A stretch of DNA of 64,000 bases from Argentina anserina (GCF_933775445.1 NC_065876.1:11842001-11906000), one strand, 5' to 3'. Shown: positions 49,207 to 60,910, counted from the first letter of the stretch. Notes: generated by a model from the letters alone, not told the origin. Program-made: numbers and translations.

Positions 49207-49905
49207 TTATTCATATAGTAGCCTTTCTGAAGCAAATTAGCATAGATCCAATTTCCTAACTCAGAATAAAAGTAGCAAGGATATTTGGGTGAATCTTAAA
49301 ATTTTGCCAAACCTTTTTAGATTTAGGACAGTCCCTGAAAAGGTGAATCATTGTTTCTGGGGTATTAGTGTAGATTTGCAGTGAGGATTGGAGGCAAGCT
49401 TCATTCGAAACCTCTGCTTATTAGTTAATAATTTACTTGAAACAAAGGTCCATAAGAATATTTTAATCTTTGGAGGTATAGAAAGAGACCAAATCTTCAT
49501 CCAACAATATTTTTGGAAGCCATATTCATCACATAGCACATTGTAAGCATATTTTAAGGAGAAAATTCCAGAAGAAGTCTACCTCATATAACTTGATCAA
49601 GAATATCACATTTAGCAATAGAAACAGATAACACTTGAACAATTATTTCTTGAGGAAGATTTTTCACCAAGCATGATCATATTTCAGCTACCATCAATCT
49701 AAATTCATTCACAACAGAGTTAATATTGACAATATCATAATTAATAGCATGGTTGAGAATGATACCAAAAGGAGTCCAATTTATCAGTCCAAAATTTAGT
49801 TTGAAAAACCATTGCCAACTCTCCAGGTAAACCTTTTTAGTAATAAATTAGCCTCATACACAATACTAGACCAAGTACTTGAGCACTGAGCAGTTCTCTA
49901 ACTAG
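49207..49905 (-). pseudogene. LINE part (zf-RVT region), decayed; other half of 44318-45083
   Basis: The minus strand encodes the region after reverse transcriptase of a plant LINE: IVYEANLLLKR-like and GNGFS-like blocks, WTPFGIILNHAINYDIVNIN, then IWSLSIPPKIKIFLWTFVSS and KLLTNKQRF (zf-RVT). It ends with GNWIYANLLQKGYYMN at the solo-LTR border. Several stops and frame changes. The 5' end, near 49905, lacks reverse transcriptase, so the copy was 5'-truncated on insertion. Confidence 0.8.
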
Positions 49906-49950
49906 AAAGATATTAAGTAAAAATTGATGAGACAGATCGATGTACTGACT

Positions 49951-50087
49951 TGTGGAAGTGTGGAACTGCCGGTATGGTCGTCTTCAACCTCCTCCTTGTA
50001 GCTCGAAGATGGCGACGCCAACTGCGGCGGAGGATTTGGAGTCGGTTTAGGGAGGGGCTGATCTGATAGAATACCATACGTACTCAT
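49951..50087 (-). pseudogene. Possible orphan first exon
   Basis: An ATG at 50087 opens MSTYGILSDQPLPKPTPNPP on the minus strand and runs on through PQLASPSSSYKEEVEDDHTG to a weak donor (CCACAA|GTCAGT, about 49950/49949). The Pro/Ser-rich head followed by acidic residues looks coded. The expected downstream exons are replaced by the LINE starting near 49905. It may be the head of a gene broken by the LINE, or a chance frame. I do not recognise the family. Confidence 0.3.
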
Positions 50088-51260
50088 GATCGAGCAGGCC
50101 GAGGAGCTTGCTCTCCCCGAGCCACCTCATTCACATCTCTGCTTCTCATCTTGTCATGCGGATCCACCTGCGCAGCGGACATATCTAAACTTGAATGATC
50201 TCAATCACTATCTGTTATTCCTTTGGTGTTTGTTCTATATCCGAAATTCGCTAGAATGCTACCTAGATAGTGCCTTTCTTTTCCTTACGTACTATGCCAG
50301 TCGGTGGAGGGCTACAAATGTAAGCAGCTGCATGTAAAGCTCATACTACTACGTAGCCACGTATTCTGTTGTGTTATCCTAGACCAATTTGTACAAGAAA
50401 AGATGCATCTGGAAGGAAAGGATATATGAGCTCGATCAAACAATGATTCGACTTTTTACTGCGGATAAAAATTGCTTATGTAGTTAAGTAAAATTTGGTG
50501 CATCGATCTACGACTAACAGTTAGCATTAGTAAGTACTCTAATTAAGAAGTACACTGCAGCTTAGTCGAAACTCGTAACTGTCACAAAGTAATATCAAGC
50601 TTTTGATCGTGTTCATTCGACAACAGAGACTTTGGACTAGGGATCAGGGCATGGGACAAAAGAATTGTTTTGACTCTTTTCTAAATCTCTGATTTCTCCA
50701 ATAAGAAACAACTTTTTGTTGACTCGTGTATGTGTGACATATACATTGGTTTGACCGAGTAGCTGGTCAATATGATTTCAAAGGAAACTTGGAAAACAGG
50801 CAGGGAATGATCTGAAGTTCTGAACCTTGGGTTTGAGCTAAGAACTAAGAAGATTCTTGTATAAACACATTTATATTATTTTCCTTATTATGAAACAATA
50901 TTATTCGTTACAGATTTTAACTTCTCTTATCCAAAAAGAAAAGAAAATGCCGCAAGTACAGAATCTTTAGATATATTTCAATAAACAAGCAAAGATGAGA
51001 TTTTTTTCTCTTATAATGGAAGTCCCTAGCCTGGATCTTACCATAATTAAAGATATGGATACATCATACATAGTATATATGTGTACCCTAACTTTGAATT
51101 CCTTATCTCCCTAGGAAGTCTTTCACTTTTTCGATCCTCAGGGAAAACGCGTTTCTGAGTCGAAGTTGTTTATATATCATTACTACTTACTAGTCGAACT
51201 CATTCTGCGAGGTTCCATTATCACTCTAAAAGGAGAAGATCAACGCACACTCTTAAGGAG
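50088..51260. other. Upstream region of the OTU gene
   Basis: About 1.2 kb without a recognisable gene. A TATA-like GTTTATATATC lies at about 51168-51178, roughly 85 bp before the OTU start codon, and is a plausible core promoter. Confidence 0.45.
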
Positions 51261-52265
51261 ATGGCTGGCCAAGAGCATGAGTCGGGTATGATGCAGTGGG
51301 CTCTTAGTCTCTTTGATAGCGATCCAGCTTATTATAATCCTGTCCAATATGGTGATATGATACAAAATGATGCCAATGATACCTACCGCGGAAATTATAT
51401 CAGACGTCAATGCGATACAGAATCTAATCATGTAGAGAATGATGAGTTCATTGCATACACACTTCAAGAAGAATATTCACGACTATCTGTAGCAGAAGCA
51501 TCTAGATACTATCATGGAGATGAAGAGCAATCACAATCATCTAATAATCATGCAGATGATAGGCATGGTATCTCCAGAAGGAATTACTGTTCAGATGGTG
51601 ATTATCCAAATAATGGAGCGGGGGCAGTGGTGCCTTCTAGTTCATATTCTAGCTCGGGTCAGTTGGAGCTAAATGATAAGTGTAAAGTTGCCAATGAAGT
51701 AGGCCGGAGCTTCAATGAAATAATGCATGTTCCTCATGTTCCAAGGATTAATGGAGCAACAATTCCTTCACCTGATGAAGCAACATCAGATCACCAAAGG
51801 CTGCTTGATAGACTGCAATCATATCATGTCGTTGAGCAAAAGGTTCAAGGAGATGGGAACTGTCAGTTTCGTGCTTTATCAGACCAATTTTATCACTCAC
51901 AAGAGCGCCACGATGATGTGAGAAGGGAAGTCGTAAATAAGCTCAAGTCTAACCGAGAAATTTACGAGGGATATGTTCCTATGGAATACGATAGCTATTT
52001 GAAGAAGATGTCGAAGAGCGGCGAGTGGGGCGACCATGTTACATTGCAGGCTGCTGCTGATTCGTATGGTGTGAAAATTCTCGTCCTTACTTCATTTAAG
52101 GACACATGCTGCATAGAGATTATACCTGAAGTCCGAAAGTCAAAAGGAGTTATTAGATTGAGTTTCTGGGCAGAGGTGCATTACAATTCAATATATCCTC
52201 AAGAAGGTACACACTCAAACGAGCGCAGAAAGAAGAAGTGGCGGATATTTGGGCGTAAAAAATAA
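51261..52265 (+). CDS. OTU-domain deubiquitinase, intronless
   Basis: Cysteine protease of the ovarian-tumour family, expected to cleave ubiquitin from substrates in cytosol or nucleus. Plant OTU9/10/11-like by overall layout. The 334-residue protein has a low-complexity acidic/Ser-rich N-terminal half (about 1-175) and a C-terminal OTU domain. Catalytic residues are visible: Asp198 and Cys201 in GDGNCQFRALSDQ, and His307 in FWAEVHYNSIYP. The block SGEWGDHVTLQAAADSYGVK is family-typical. It ends in a basic tail (RRKKKWRIFGRKK), a possible nuclear signal. The start is the first ATG in the frame. The whole domain lies in one exon, whereas plant members I know of have introns inside the OTU region. 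This hints at a retrocopy, but the frame is fully open with no damage. A decayed LINE follows tail-to-tail. Confidence 0.92.
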   Translation: MAGQEHESGMMQWALSLFDSDPAYYNPVQYGDMIQNDANDTYRGNYIRRQCDTESNHVENDEFIAYTLQEEYSRLSVAEASRYYHGDEEQSQSSNNHADDRHGISRRNYCSDGDYPNNGAGAVVPSSSYSSSGQLELNDKCKVANEVGRSFNEIMHVPHVPRINGATIPSPDEATSDHQRLLDRLQSYHVVEQKVQGDGNCQFRALSDQFYHSQERHDDVRREVVNKLKSNREIYEGYVPMEYDSYLKKMSKSGEWGDHVTLQAAADSYGVKILVLTSFKDTCCIEIIPEVRKSKGVIRLSFWAEVHYNSIYPQEGTHSNERRKKKWRIFGRKK

Positions 52266-52489
52266 GAATCGAGTTTTGGACAGTGTTCTCCTGATACTTG
52301 TCAAAACCGGGTTTCAAGGAAGGAAAACAGGGTGCCTTGAGCAAAGACGACGCTGTTTTCACTTCATCTCCTGCTTTCATCAAGTAGTTGAGTATGGCCT
52401 AGTTATGTTTATTTTTACAATAAAAAAATGTTTAAAATTTCATCTTCTTTGACCTTTTTTTTTATAAGCGTAGAGAGAAACAACGTCTT

Positions 52490-53345
52490 CTTACGGAAAT
52501 TTATTGAAAAAAAAATGATACAAAGATGAACAAAGAAGGACAAACACAACTATCCCTCAACCAACTAAGAAACAGCTAACGAAAACGAAAATTAGGAAAT
52601 CATAATCGATCTCTATTACAGTGATTCACCAGAAAATTTAGAACTGAATCTCACCAAATAAAACTATATGAAGAAACACCGAAATTAGCAAGAGCATCAG
52701 CAGCTTGATTGCCCTCACAATAAATATGACTCAATCTAAAATGCATTTGGGAAATTCGATGTAATCAATTGGACCATTCCACATGAAGATTCCAATGAAC
52801 TAGATGAGGAAACTTTAGATAAAGAGGAATAAGAGAAAAGTCCACCTCTAACCATATGAGCTTTCAGTCTCTAACCCAAGCTAGTTCAATAGCCTTAATG
52901 GCCGCCATGACTTCTGCAACAATTGAGCTAGAGATATCAAAAGTAGAAGAGAAAACACCTAAAATAGTACCTCTATAGTCTTTATAAACACCACCATAGT
53001 CTGTCTTATTAGAACTAATTTTTCATGCTTCATCAGTATTAACTTTGATCAAACCAAAAAGAGGGGTTAACCAGTTCACCTCAATCACTCGAGGTACCCG
53101 GCGAGGCTTACAAATAAGACCCATACTTTTAATTACACAAAGCTCTTGAACATTATTAAACATGGAACCAGAAGACAACTTACTGGAGGCCGCAACATTA
53201 CCCGTAATTAAATGGCAAGCTTGAGAAACAGTAACTTCAATACCATCATACCAGGCTCAATTTCTACAATGTCAAATAAACCAAAGAACTGAGGCAAAAC
53301 ATGCAACCCAAAGATCATATAATTGAGAACTCCGGCCAACCTACA
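52490..53345 (-). pseudogene. LINE 3' remnant (RNase H domain), decayed
   Basis: The minus strand encodes LWVACFASVLWFIWHCRN, LIKVNTDEA, YGGVYKDYRGTILGVFSST, VAEVMAAIKAIELAWVRD, HIYCEGNQAADALANFG, which is the linker and RNase H domain of a plant LINE. At least four in-frame stops occur. The 3' end has a decayed poly-A (AAAAAAAAA complement at about 52505-52515). It is a different lineage from the copies at 44318 and 54944, judged by its residues. Confidence 0.8.
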
Positions 53346-54680
53346 ACTCAAAAGATCAATATCCTATTATCACATAAAATTAAGAAACAAAATGTTACGA
53401 TTAGACAACCTAGCTATGCTGGATAATATTTATCTTGATATGTTACTTCTAGTCCCTGTCCTCTACCACGCATGTACATATCGTTAATTAGTCACACCAA
53501 ACCTGCATCCACCTCTCCTAAGAAGTCTAAGTTCTCTGATATCTCATAACGAAGTTAAACGTTTGTGATTGACATTAAACTTTCATGCATGCAAAAGAAT
53601 CATGTGGATAACAAATGCATCGATCGCGCATTATAACCAGATTTGCGCGCACCCGGCACCTCACGATTTCATGTGTCAAGCCAAGAGAACATATATATGT
53701 TGAATGTGTGAAGCAGTTTTTTAAATCGACTGCCATTGTGCAGCTCTGCCAGCTCTAATACATCAAAATAGTTGAATACCATGACACACAGAGAGCCCGG
53801 CAAGTCTGCAGAGTTCGTAGGAGATTGATAGTATGAATCATTAATTAACATAACATCTCTTTGCTATAAATTTAAAATTGAGATTGTGGAGGAAACTAAC
53901 TTTTCACTATTCAGACGAATCATTTCTCATAGTATACTACTGATGTGGCTTTGATCGATTGATTGATGAGTACGCTTATTTAAAAGGCTTGGTCGAAATC
54001 GACTCTAACGAGATGAGAGCTAGCGAATTCCATCGTGTTATTGAATTAAGTTCCTAGAAAGTGGTATTAATTTCAGTGACACTTTTAGGTTTCGTCGAGC
54101 AAAACATTAAGTCCCACGATCTCACTAGCTAGTTCTTATATATATATATATATATATATATATGGTCGTTCAGATTAGTTTGGAATTATTTCTAGCTTTC
54201 TACTTCTTGGCTAGCTATTGATCTAATATGTAAAATAGGATCAATCAATGAAGTGTACGTAAATTAGGATCAACTATAAATATTACCTCATAGAAATTTA
54301 AGTTGGATCATTGTACGTGTGAATCACTATGGGTGAAGTAACTTATTTAGCTAGCAGATTTTTTTTATTTTTTAATAATAGTTTAGAGTTTAGATCCATT
54401 TCATGCATGGTGGTTAATTAGGTGGTGCAGCCTTTTTCACCGATTCAAGAAAGGCCAAAAATAGGCCAGCCTAACCGTGTTGGACACTGCACATTCAGTG
54501 CCGGAAAAGTGCTATAGCCAGTTAGCCACCAATTTGACCGAACTCCGCGCGAGTACCCCCTGACTTCCCAGTTTAGGTTTGTTTGTCTCACACTTTACCG
54601 TATAGAATGGAAAAAACAATAAAACCCTATAGTAGACAAAAAAGGGAAAACTGGGAAGGAAGAGGAATAAGAAGAAAAAA
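53346..54680. other. Intergenic DNA
   Basis: About 1.3 kb without a recognisable gene. It contains a (TA)n run at 54138-54163. Confidence 0.5.
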
Positions 54681-54684
54681 AAGA

Positions 54685-54775
54685 ATAAGGAGGGTGGGGA
54701 TCGAACCCAGTACCACTGGGTATGGTTGAATTTAAAGTTGACAATCAACCAACTCGACTAAATCAAACATTTGCA
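54685..54775 (-). other. tRNA-like sequence (pol III box A/B), possibly a SINE head
   Basis: On the minus strand GGTTCGATCCC (54697-54707 complement) is a perfect pol III B box, and TAGTCGAGTTGG about 50 nt upstream resembles an A box. The T-arm-like stem TACTGGGTTCGATCCC is incomplete and no full cloverleaf closes by eye. This suggests a decayed tRNA gene or the tRNA-derived head of a SINE. Confidence 0.35.
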
Positions 54776-54943
54776 CATATGACATATATATTAGATAATA
54801 TTTGTAGATGTTTTTCGGTAGGGCTATAACTCTACTAGTCTTCCATGTGGTTCCGCCCATGTCTGCGCGCATAACCAAAATTCATATCAAAACGAAAGAC
54901 AAATTAAAAGAGCGACATAGATGTCTCATTTGCGCAGTTGATC

Positions 54944-57900
54944 GATGTACAACTTAGTGTTCACTTTCTACAAAGACTCCCGATCCAATAAAGATTCCAC
55001 GACAACTAATTCCAAGAGCAAGAGATAGGTATGAGAATCCCTTTCTCATTAATCTTGAAGCTGAACTTATTCATGAGTATGAGAAAATCAGAGATCAGGA
55101 GTGCATATTTTGGAAGCAAAAATCTAGAGACAATTGGATTCAAGGGGGTGACCGAAACACCAAATATTTTCATTTAACCACTCTTGTTAGAAGACGAAGA
55201 AATAAAATTGAAGGCTTATTTGATTGCCATGGTAACTGGTTTGTTGATGCTGATTCTATGAAAAAAATTGCCGTGAGCTTTTTTAGAGATCTTTTCTCCC
55301 AGCCTGAGTTAGAAGATATTAGAATAACCATTCCTTGGTTATTTCCTGATATTGAGAATGGGTCATTGCTTCAGACTGCTAAACCTGTCACTCTTATTGA
55401 GGTTAAAAATGCTTTATTTGGTATTGGTGCTTTAAAAGCCCCTGACTATGATGGGTTTCCTGCTGCCTTCTACCAACACCATTGGCACAATTATTCTTCT
55501 GAATTGTTCAAAATTGTTAATGATACTTTTCAGTCCAGTTCCATTCCTGCTGGATTGAATCACACCATTCTTGCTCTAATCCCAAAGACGGATGGTCCTC
55601 AACATATGGTCAATTTCAGACCAATCAGCTTATGTACTACTGTCTACAAGATCATTTCCAAAATCATTGTGGCAAGAATCAGACCTCTTATGCAGGATTT
55701 AATCAGTCCAAATCAGGTCAGTTATGTGCCAGGGAGACAAATTTCAGATAATATTATGATTGCTCAGGAGGTTCTCTTCAAGTTCAAGAAATCTTCTGGT
55801 AAACTTGGTTTCTTTGCTTGGAAAGTTGATCTATCGAAGGCTTATGATAGATTGAATTGGAATTTCATTGAGATGGTGCTTCATGAAGCTCACTTTCCTA
55901 AATCTTTGATCAAGCTGATTATGCAATGTGTTACCTCTACTAGCTTCCAGATTTCTTTTAATGGTGAATTAACCGAATCGTTTAAAGCTCAAAGAGGTAT
56001 TCGACAGGGTGATCCTCTCTCACTCTATCTTTTTTTCATTTGCATGGAGAAATTATCTCATTTGATTCAGTCTGAAGTTGATTACCATAAGTGGAAACCT
56101 GTTTCTGCTTCTCAATCTGGGCCAAAGATTTCACACTTATTCTTTGCTGATGATCTCATGTTGTTTGCTGAGGCCACTCCATTCCAAGCCTTCATTCTGA
56201 AAAAAAATGTCTGGATACTTTCTGTGCTCTCTCTGGGCAAACGGTAAGCTATGAAAAGTCTATGATTTATTGTTCTCCTAACACTTGTAGAAATATTGCT
56301 TATACCATCAGTAAGACATGTGGTTCTCCTATTACTGAAGACCTTGGAAAATACTTGGGAATGCCTTTAATTCACTCTAGAACCAACAAATTCACCTATA
56401 TTGGGATTGTGGATAAGGTTCAAAATAGGCTTTTAAGTTGGAAAAGTAAAGTGCTTACTATGGCAGGTAGATTGACCTTGGTCCAATCGGTCACTTCTGC
56501 CATTCCTATTTATGCAATGCAAACTGCAAAGCTGCCTATTAGTCTCTGTGAAAAAATTGATAAGTTGAACATAGATTTTATATGGGGTGATATTGAAAAC
56601 AAAACGAGAGTGCACTTGGTGAATTGGGACACTATTTGCAGGCCCAAGCAGCTTGGTGGATTAGGAATTAAAAAAACTGCAGAAATGAATCAAGCTATAC
56701 TTGCTAAAATTGGCTGGAGATTGTTTTTGAAAGATAGTGGTATGTGGGCTAATATGTTCTCTTCTAAATATCTTCTTCATGGTAGTCTGTTTGAAAGTGA
56801 CTATAAACCTCCTTATGACTGTTCTAGTTCGTGGAGGTGTGTCATGGCTGGAGCTATTCTGATCAATAGGAATCTTAAATGGCGTATTGGTAATAGCAAA
56901 TGCATCAAATTTTGGTATGACTTTTGGCTTTTTCTTCAAGGGTTGAGAAAGTTTGCTATCTCTGATGCTGTTGTCAATGATTATACTTGTATTAGTGATT
57001 TTTGGGATGATGAGGGATGGAGCTTCTCTCTCCTTAGTGTTGCTTTGCCTAATGATATTGTGGGTTTAATCATGAATGTCCCTGCTGCGTTTGATGATTC
57101 CATTCCTGACTCTAGAATCTGGGGCTCTACTTCTAATGGTACTTTTTCTGTCAAGTCTGCTTATAATTCTTTATTTGACTTGACTGAACCTGTGAGCCCT
57201 CAATGGAAAACTATTTGGTCTCTCAGTATTCCTCCTAAATTGAAAACTTTCTTTTGGACTGTGTTGCATAAAAAGCTTCTTACTAATGTTCAGAGAGCTA
57301 CTAGGGGCTTCACTCATGATAAAACATGTCCCATTTGTCATTCTGGTGATGAAACTTTGCTTCATCTCTTAAGAGATTGTCCTAGAGCTATGTTGATTTG
57401 GAAATCCTTTTAAAACCCGGTAACTTGTTGAACTCTTGCACCTTGGACTGGAATGGATGGATTCATGCTCAGCTGCACTGCCACTCTTTGGTTAGAGATA
57501 ATATTCAGTGGTGTATTCTCTTCATTTTTATTTGCTGGTTCATATGGAAGTGGAGAAATAAGCAAATTTTTGAGAGCAATTTTGTTATGCCTATTTGTTT
57601 TGAGAAGATCATCTGGGAGTATGCAATTGAATGGAAAAATGCTCAAAATAGATCTAGCTTTAGTTCTATGTTCAGCTATACTATGCTATCTTGGAAAATG
57701 CCCCCTGAAAATTTTTTCAAGCTCAACAATGATGGCACTAGAGCTATAGCCTCAGGCAAAATTGGTGCAGGTGGGGTAATTAGAGACCATTTGGGAATTT
57801 GGATCACTGGATTTCAAGTGAATTTGGGAATTGGTGAGATTCTTGATGCAGAAGCTTGGGGCCCCTATTTTGGTTTGAAGGCTGCTGTTAACTTGAATAT

Positions 57901-58270
57901 CAAGAATTTGGAGATTGAGATTGATTCTGCAGTGTTGGTTCACTTGTTACAAAACTCCAACCTATCCAACCATCCTTTGGGATCTTTGCTTGAAAGTTGC
58001 AATAATCTGATGGCGTCTATGAACAATGTGAAGTTGGTGCATATTTTTAGAGAGTGTAATATGACTGCTGATACTTTGGCCAAGTTTAGCACTAGTCATG
58101 AGATTGCTTTGGTGAAGTTTGACAGTCCTCCTGTGTATGCCTCTCAAGCATACCTTGATAATCTTGGTTCTGTCTCTAGAGCCAGGAGATCTGGTGCTTG
58201 TTTTAGCACTTAATTGTCTACTTTTGTTTTTCCGTTGGGCCTTTTAGGTCCCGTTTGTAACCAAAAAAAG
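54944..58270 (+). mobile_element. LINE retrotransposon, 5'-truncated, frameshifted
   Basis: A 3.3-kb plant non-LTR element. From about 55021 it encodes ECIFWKQKSRDNWIQGGDRN and a reverse transcriptase with FRPISLC, KVDLSKAYDRL, RGIRQGDPLS and the catalytic FFADDLMLF (about 56140-56166). zf-RVT follows (IWSLSIPPKLKTFFWTVLHK; CPICHSGDETLLHLLRDC), then RNase H (NNDGTRAIASGKIGAGGVIR; FRECNMTADTLAKF) ending at 58213. Two frameshifts break it, one at an A8 run near 56202-56209 and one near 57405. The endonuclease domain is missing. A short tail (CCAAAAAAAG) ends it. AGTTGAT occurs just before 54944 and again at about 58281, a possible 7-bp target duplication. Only two lesions, so a fairly young copy. 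Confidence 0.85.
55258..58213 (+). pseudogene. LINE reverse transcriptase/RNase H polyprotein, two frameshifts
   Basis: Open in three consecutive pieces: reverse transcriptase to about 56247 (the last ~15 residues are out of frame after the A8 run), thumb plus zf-RVT 56262-57413, and linker plus RNase H 57398-58213. The pieces join with no missing domain once the two frame changes are allowed for. Reverse-transcriptase Asp pair FADD is intact; RNase H retains Asp and Glu positions (NNDGT, EIEIDS). Confidence 0.85.
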
Positions 58271-59376
58271 AAGAAGAAGTAGTTGATATATGCATGAAAA
58301 CCGAATGAGGCCGCCACTCTCTCTCTCTCTCTCTCTTCCTTGCCCTAGGTTTTCTTTTGCTATGCGGCTATGGAATTGGATTGGTGATGTGTTAGATCTA
58401 GTGAAGACAACAACGGTTGGCTTCCGGCATCAGGACAGTCCCTCTTTCTTTTCTCCCCTCCCCCCTAGCGGTTGTTGAGGCAGAGTTTGATTTCCTTCAA
58501 TTCCGATTGAAAATTCATTGGGTGGTGGATGGCTCCATGGCCCTTGACGGTGGTGCGGCTGCAATTGGAGATCTAGCTGTCGGGGTTTGGCAACCTTGTG
58601 GGAGTTTGGTGTCCTTTCACGCTGGGAAGATGGCTGATGGCTATAGCTTACATTTTTTTTTATGGAAGGTGTCTGGTTGACGACAACATGCTTTCGACTA
58701 GTAGATCTGATGGTCGGGTGCCCGAGTTGGGTGTCCAAATCAATTGGGCCTTGACGTTCCTTTGGGTCTTGTTTGGTGTTGTTGTCTTCAGGTGTCAGTC
58801 AAAGGCTTTAGTTAGTATTGATCCCGAAGATACCCCCTTTGTGTAGGGTGGTTTCAGTTTTTTCAAATAAGTGAACGTAGTCTTGCATTCAGGTCATTTA
58901 GTTACTTGGTTACTTCTGGGGATCACACCATAGTTGGGAACAAATATAGTTAGTTCACTAAGTTTATTTTGTTTCGCATGGTTCTATCTTCGTGCCCACA
59001 AGGTGAGTGTTCTATGTTCATGATGACCTCTTATATTTCAATATATTGCGGATCGTTCTATTTTCAACATATAAAAAAGGTAGATTGATATATAATTGGC
59101 GAAACACGCAGACATAAAATACAACCGGAATTGACTATGAGGTCAAACTTACCACGACAAACATTAATGATTATCATTTTCTTTTCTCTACGTATTTATT
59201 GGTTACAAAGGAGCTAGGGACTTCAACGCATATTTTAGTCTGTGAGTGCATATATATATATATATATAACTTTAATTTCATATATATTCATCTTTCATTC
59301 TTTCAATTTTCCAAAAGGTGCTTCTTCTTCTTCTTCTTCTTCTTCATTTTTTAGATTAAGAGAGTGGCCGGGAAGA
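58271..59376. other. Intergenic DNA, possibly a decayed retroposon, and inhibitor promoter
   Basis: 58320-58338 is a (CT)n run. 58340-58850 is richer in GC than its surroundings and is open in two frames, but I recognise nothing in it. It resembles in base composition the retroposon at 60911. 59251-59269 is a TA run and 59321-59347 a (CTT)n run directly upstream of the inhibitor gene. Confidence 0.4.
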
Positions 59377-59916
59377 ATGAGGTGCTTCTTCTTTATCACT
59401 TTAATCGTGCTCTTTCACAACACAATGGGATTCAAAGATCTCATCCGGCTCTCCTGCAAGAAAGCTGCAGCTAGTGATCCCAATTTGAGCTACAAATTCT
59501 GTGTTTCAAGCCTTGAGGCCGTCCCCGAAAGCCATGGAGCAGACCTTGATCAACTTGTGGCCATTACACTCAACCTCACCATATCCAACGCAACCAGCAT
59601 CAGTTCCACCATTTCGAAGCTTTTGATCGATAAACAATTCGACAAGTATGCAAAGGACTGCTTGCAAGATTGCTTGGAGCTGTATTCGGATGCCGTTCCC
59701 ACCCTACAAGAAGCTGTTGGTGCCTTCAAGGCCAAGGATTATAGTAAAGCTAATACAGAAGTCAGTGCTGCCATGGATGCATCCAGCACTTGTGAAGATG
59801 GGTTCATGGAGAAGAAAGGTGAAGTTTATCCATTGAAATTGGAGAATGATAACTTCTGCCAATTGAACGTCATATCTCTTGCTTTTATCAACACATTAGC
59901 TCTGGATCATAAATAA
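59377..59916 (+). CDS. Invertase / pectin methylesterase inhibitor-like protein
   Basis: Secreted four-helix-bundle inhibitor (PMEI/C-VIF family) that binds cell-wall invertase or pectin methylesterase. The 179-residue product has a signal peptide (MRCFFFITLIVLFHNTMG). Cys27/Cys42 (LSCKKAAASDPNLSYKFC) and Cys99/Cys139 (CLELYSDAV; STCEDGF) fit the two family disulfides; Cys95 and Cys161 are extra. The family words ADLDQLVAITLNLTISNAT and EAVGAFKAKDYSKAN are clear. It looks closest to the putative-invertase-inhibitor branch (as in the plane-pollen allergen type). I start at the ATG at 59377, which opens directly on the signal peptide. An in-frame ATG at 59242 would add 45 residues translated from a TA/CTT microsatellite leader. 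Single exon, no damage. A paralogue lies at 62581. Confidence 0.9.
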   Translation: MRCFFFITLIVLFHNTMGFKDLIRLSCKKAAASDPNLSYKFCVSSLEAVPESHGADLDQLVAITLNLTISNATSISSTISKLLIDKQFDKYAKDCLQDCLELYSDAVPTLQEAVGAFKAKDYSKANTEVSAAMDASSTCEDGFMEKKGEVYPLKLENDNFCQLNVISLAFINTLALDHK

Positions 59917-60893
59917 AGCTGAGCTCGTTAAAGTTACGTACGATATATATATCTCGTTCTTCTTTGATTAGTTATCAGTCTTCTGAATAATATATGCAAC
60001 ATATATAGATATTCTTTGTATGTGTATATAACAAATATATTGATGCAATTAATAATAAGCTCAACTAGCAATTTATGTATTTCAATGTCTATCCTGGGTA
60101 TGTTTATAAGTACGTGCTTACTTATTTGACAAGATGCTAAGAGCTGTATTAGAGAGGCCGGTTAATAGCACACACTAGAATTTACCTATTAGAGAAGCCT
60201 CTTGCTAAAGCAAATAGGTGCTAATGGCGAGAGCTGGAAAACGAATGAATCGAATATGCAGAAAGCTACTTGGGAGTTTTAATTTGTTGAAAGTTCTTGT
60301 GTAGCTGAAACGAAAATGATAATGAAGAAGAGGGCTTCAGACATACCTAAACTGAAAATTCAAAGTAAGCCAATCCTCATATCTGTTTTCATTTTATTAC
60401 ACTGAAGCTGCTGAGATCAATCGTCACAATCTAACTGAACAAGAATGATAGTAGTGGATAGATGTCGGTCACAGACGGCTCATGTATAATATACCTGTTT
60501 TCTTTGATAGAAAACGACATCATCACATGTTGAGCTCATCAGCTGAAGTGGAAGTTATAGAAAGAAGCCATACGATCGAGTTTAGGTTCCTCCATCCATA
60601 CCTTATCTTCATATCACAACAATGGCATAAATATCATTTCACCAAAGCTCTTGAGATTAATTAACCTTAATGGTAAGGAAAATGTTATCGAAAATTTGTC
60701 ATCATTGGTCGAGTCCATATCATGTTTCTGCTAACATAGTTTGAAATGTGATGCACTTTGCTTATACTCGATCGATTGTCCAAAAAAAATTGTATAGCTG
60801 AGAACGAGGTTTAGGACTTTAATAACTCGCAATATAAACCTTATGGATCACTAGATTAATCAAAGTTACGCATACGTAAGATTCACCGTAATT
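59917..60893. other. Intergenic DNA
   Basis: About 980 bp downstream of the inhibitor gene: its 3' UTR, then AT-rich DNA. No gene or repeat recognised. Confidence 0.5.
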
Positions 60894-60910
60894 AAGGGTT
60901 GAAGCCATTC

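Noticed and set aside
58417..58846. Overlapping open frames of 80-100 codons on both strands
   Set aside because: No similarity, no start context or splice support; probably retroposon-derived GC-rich DNA.
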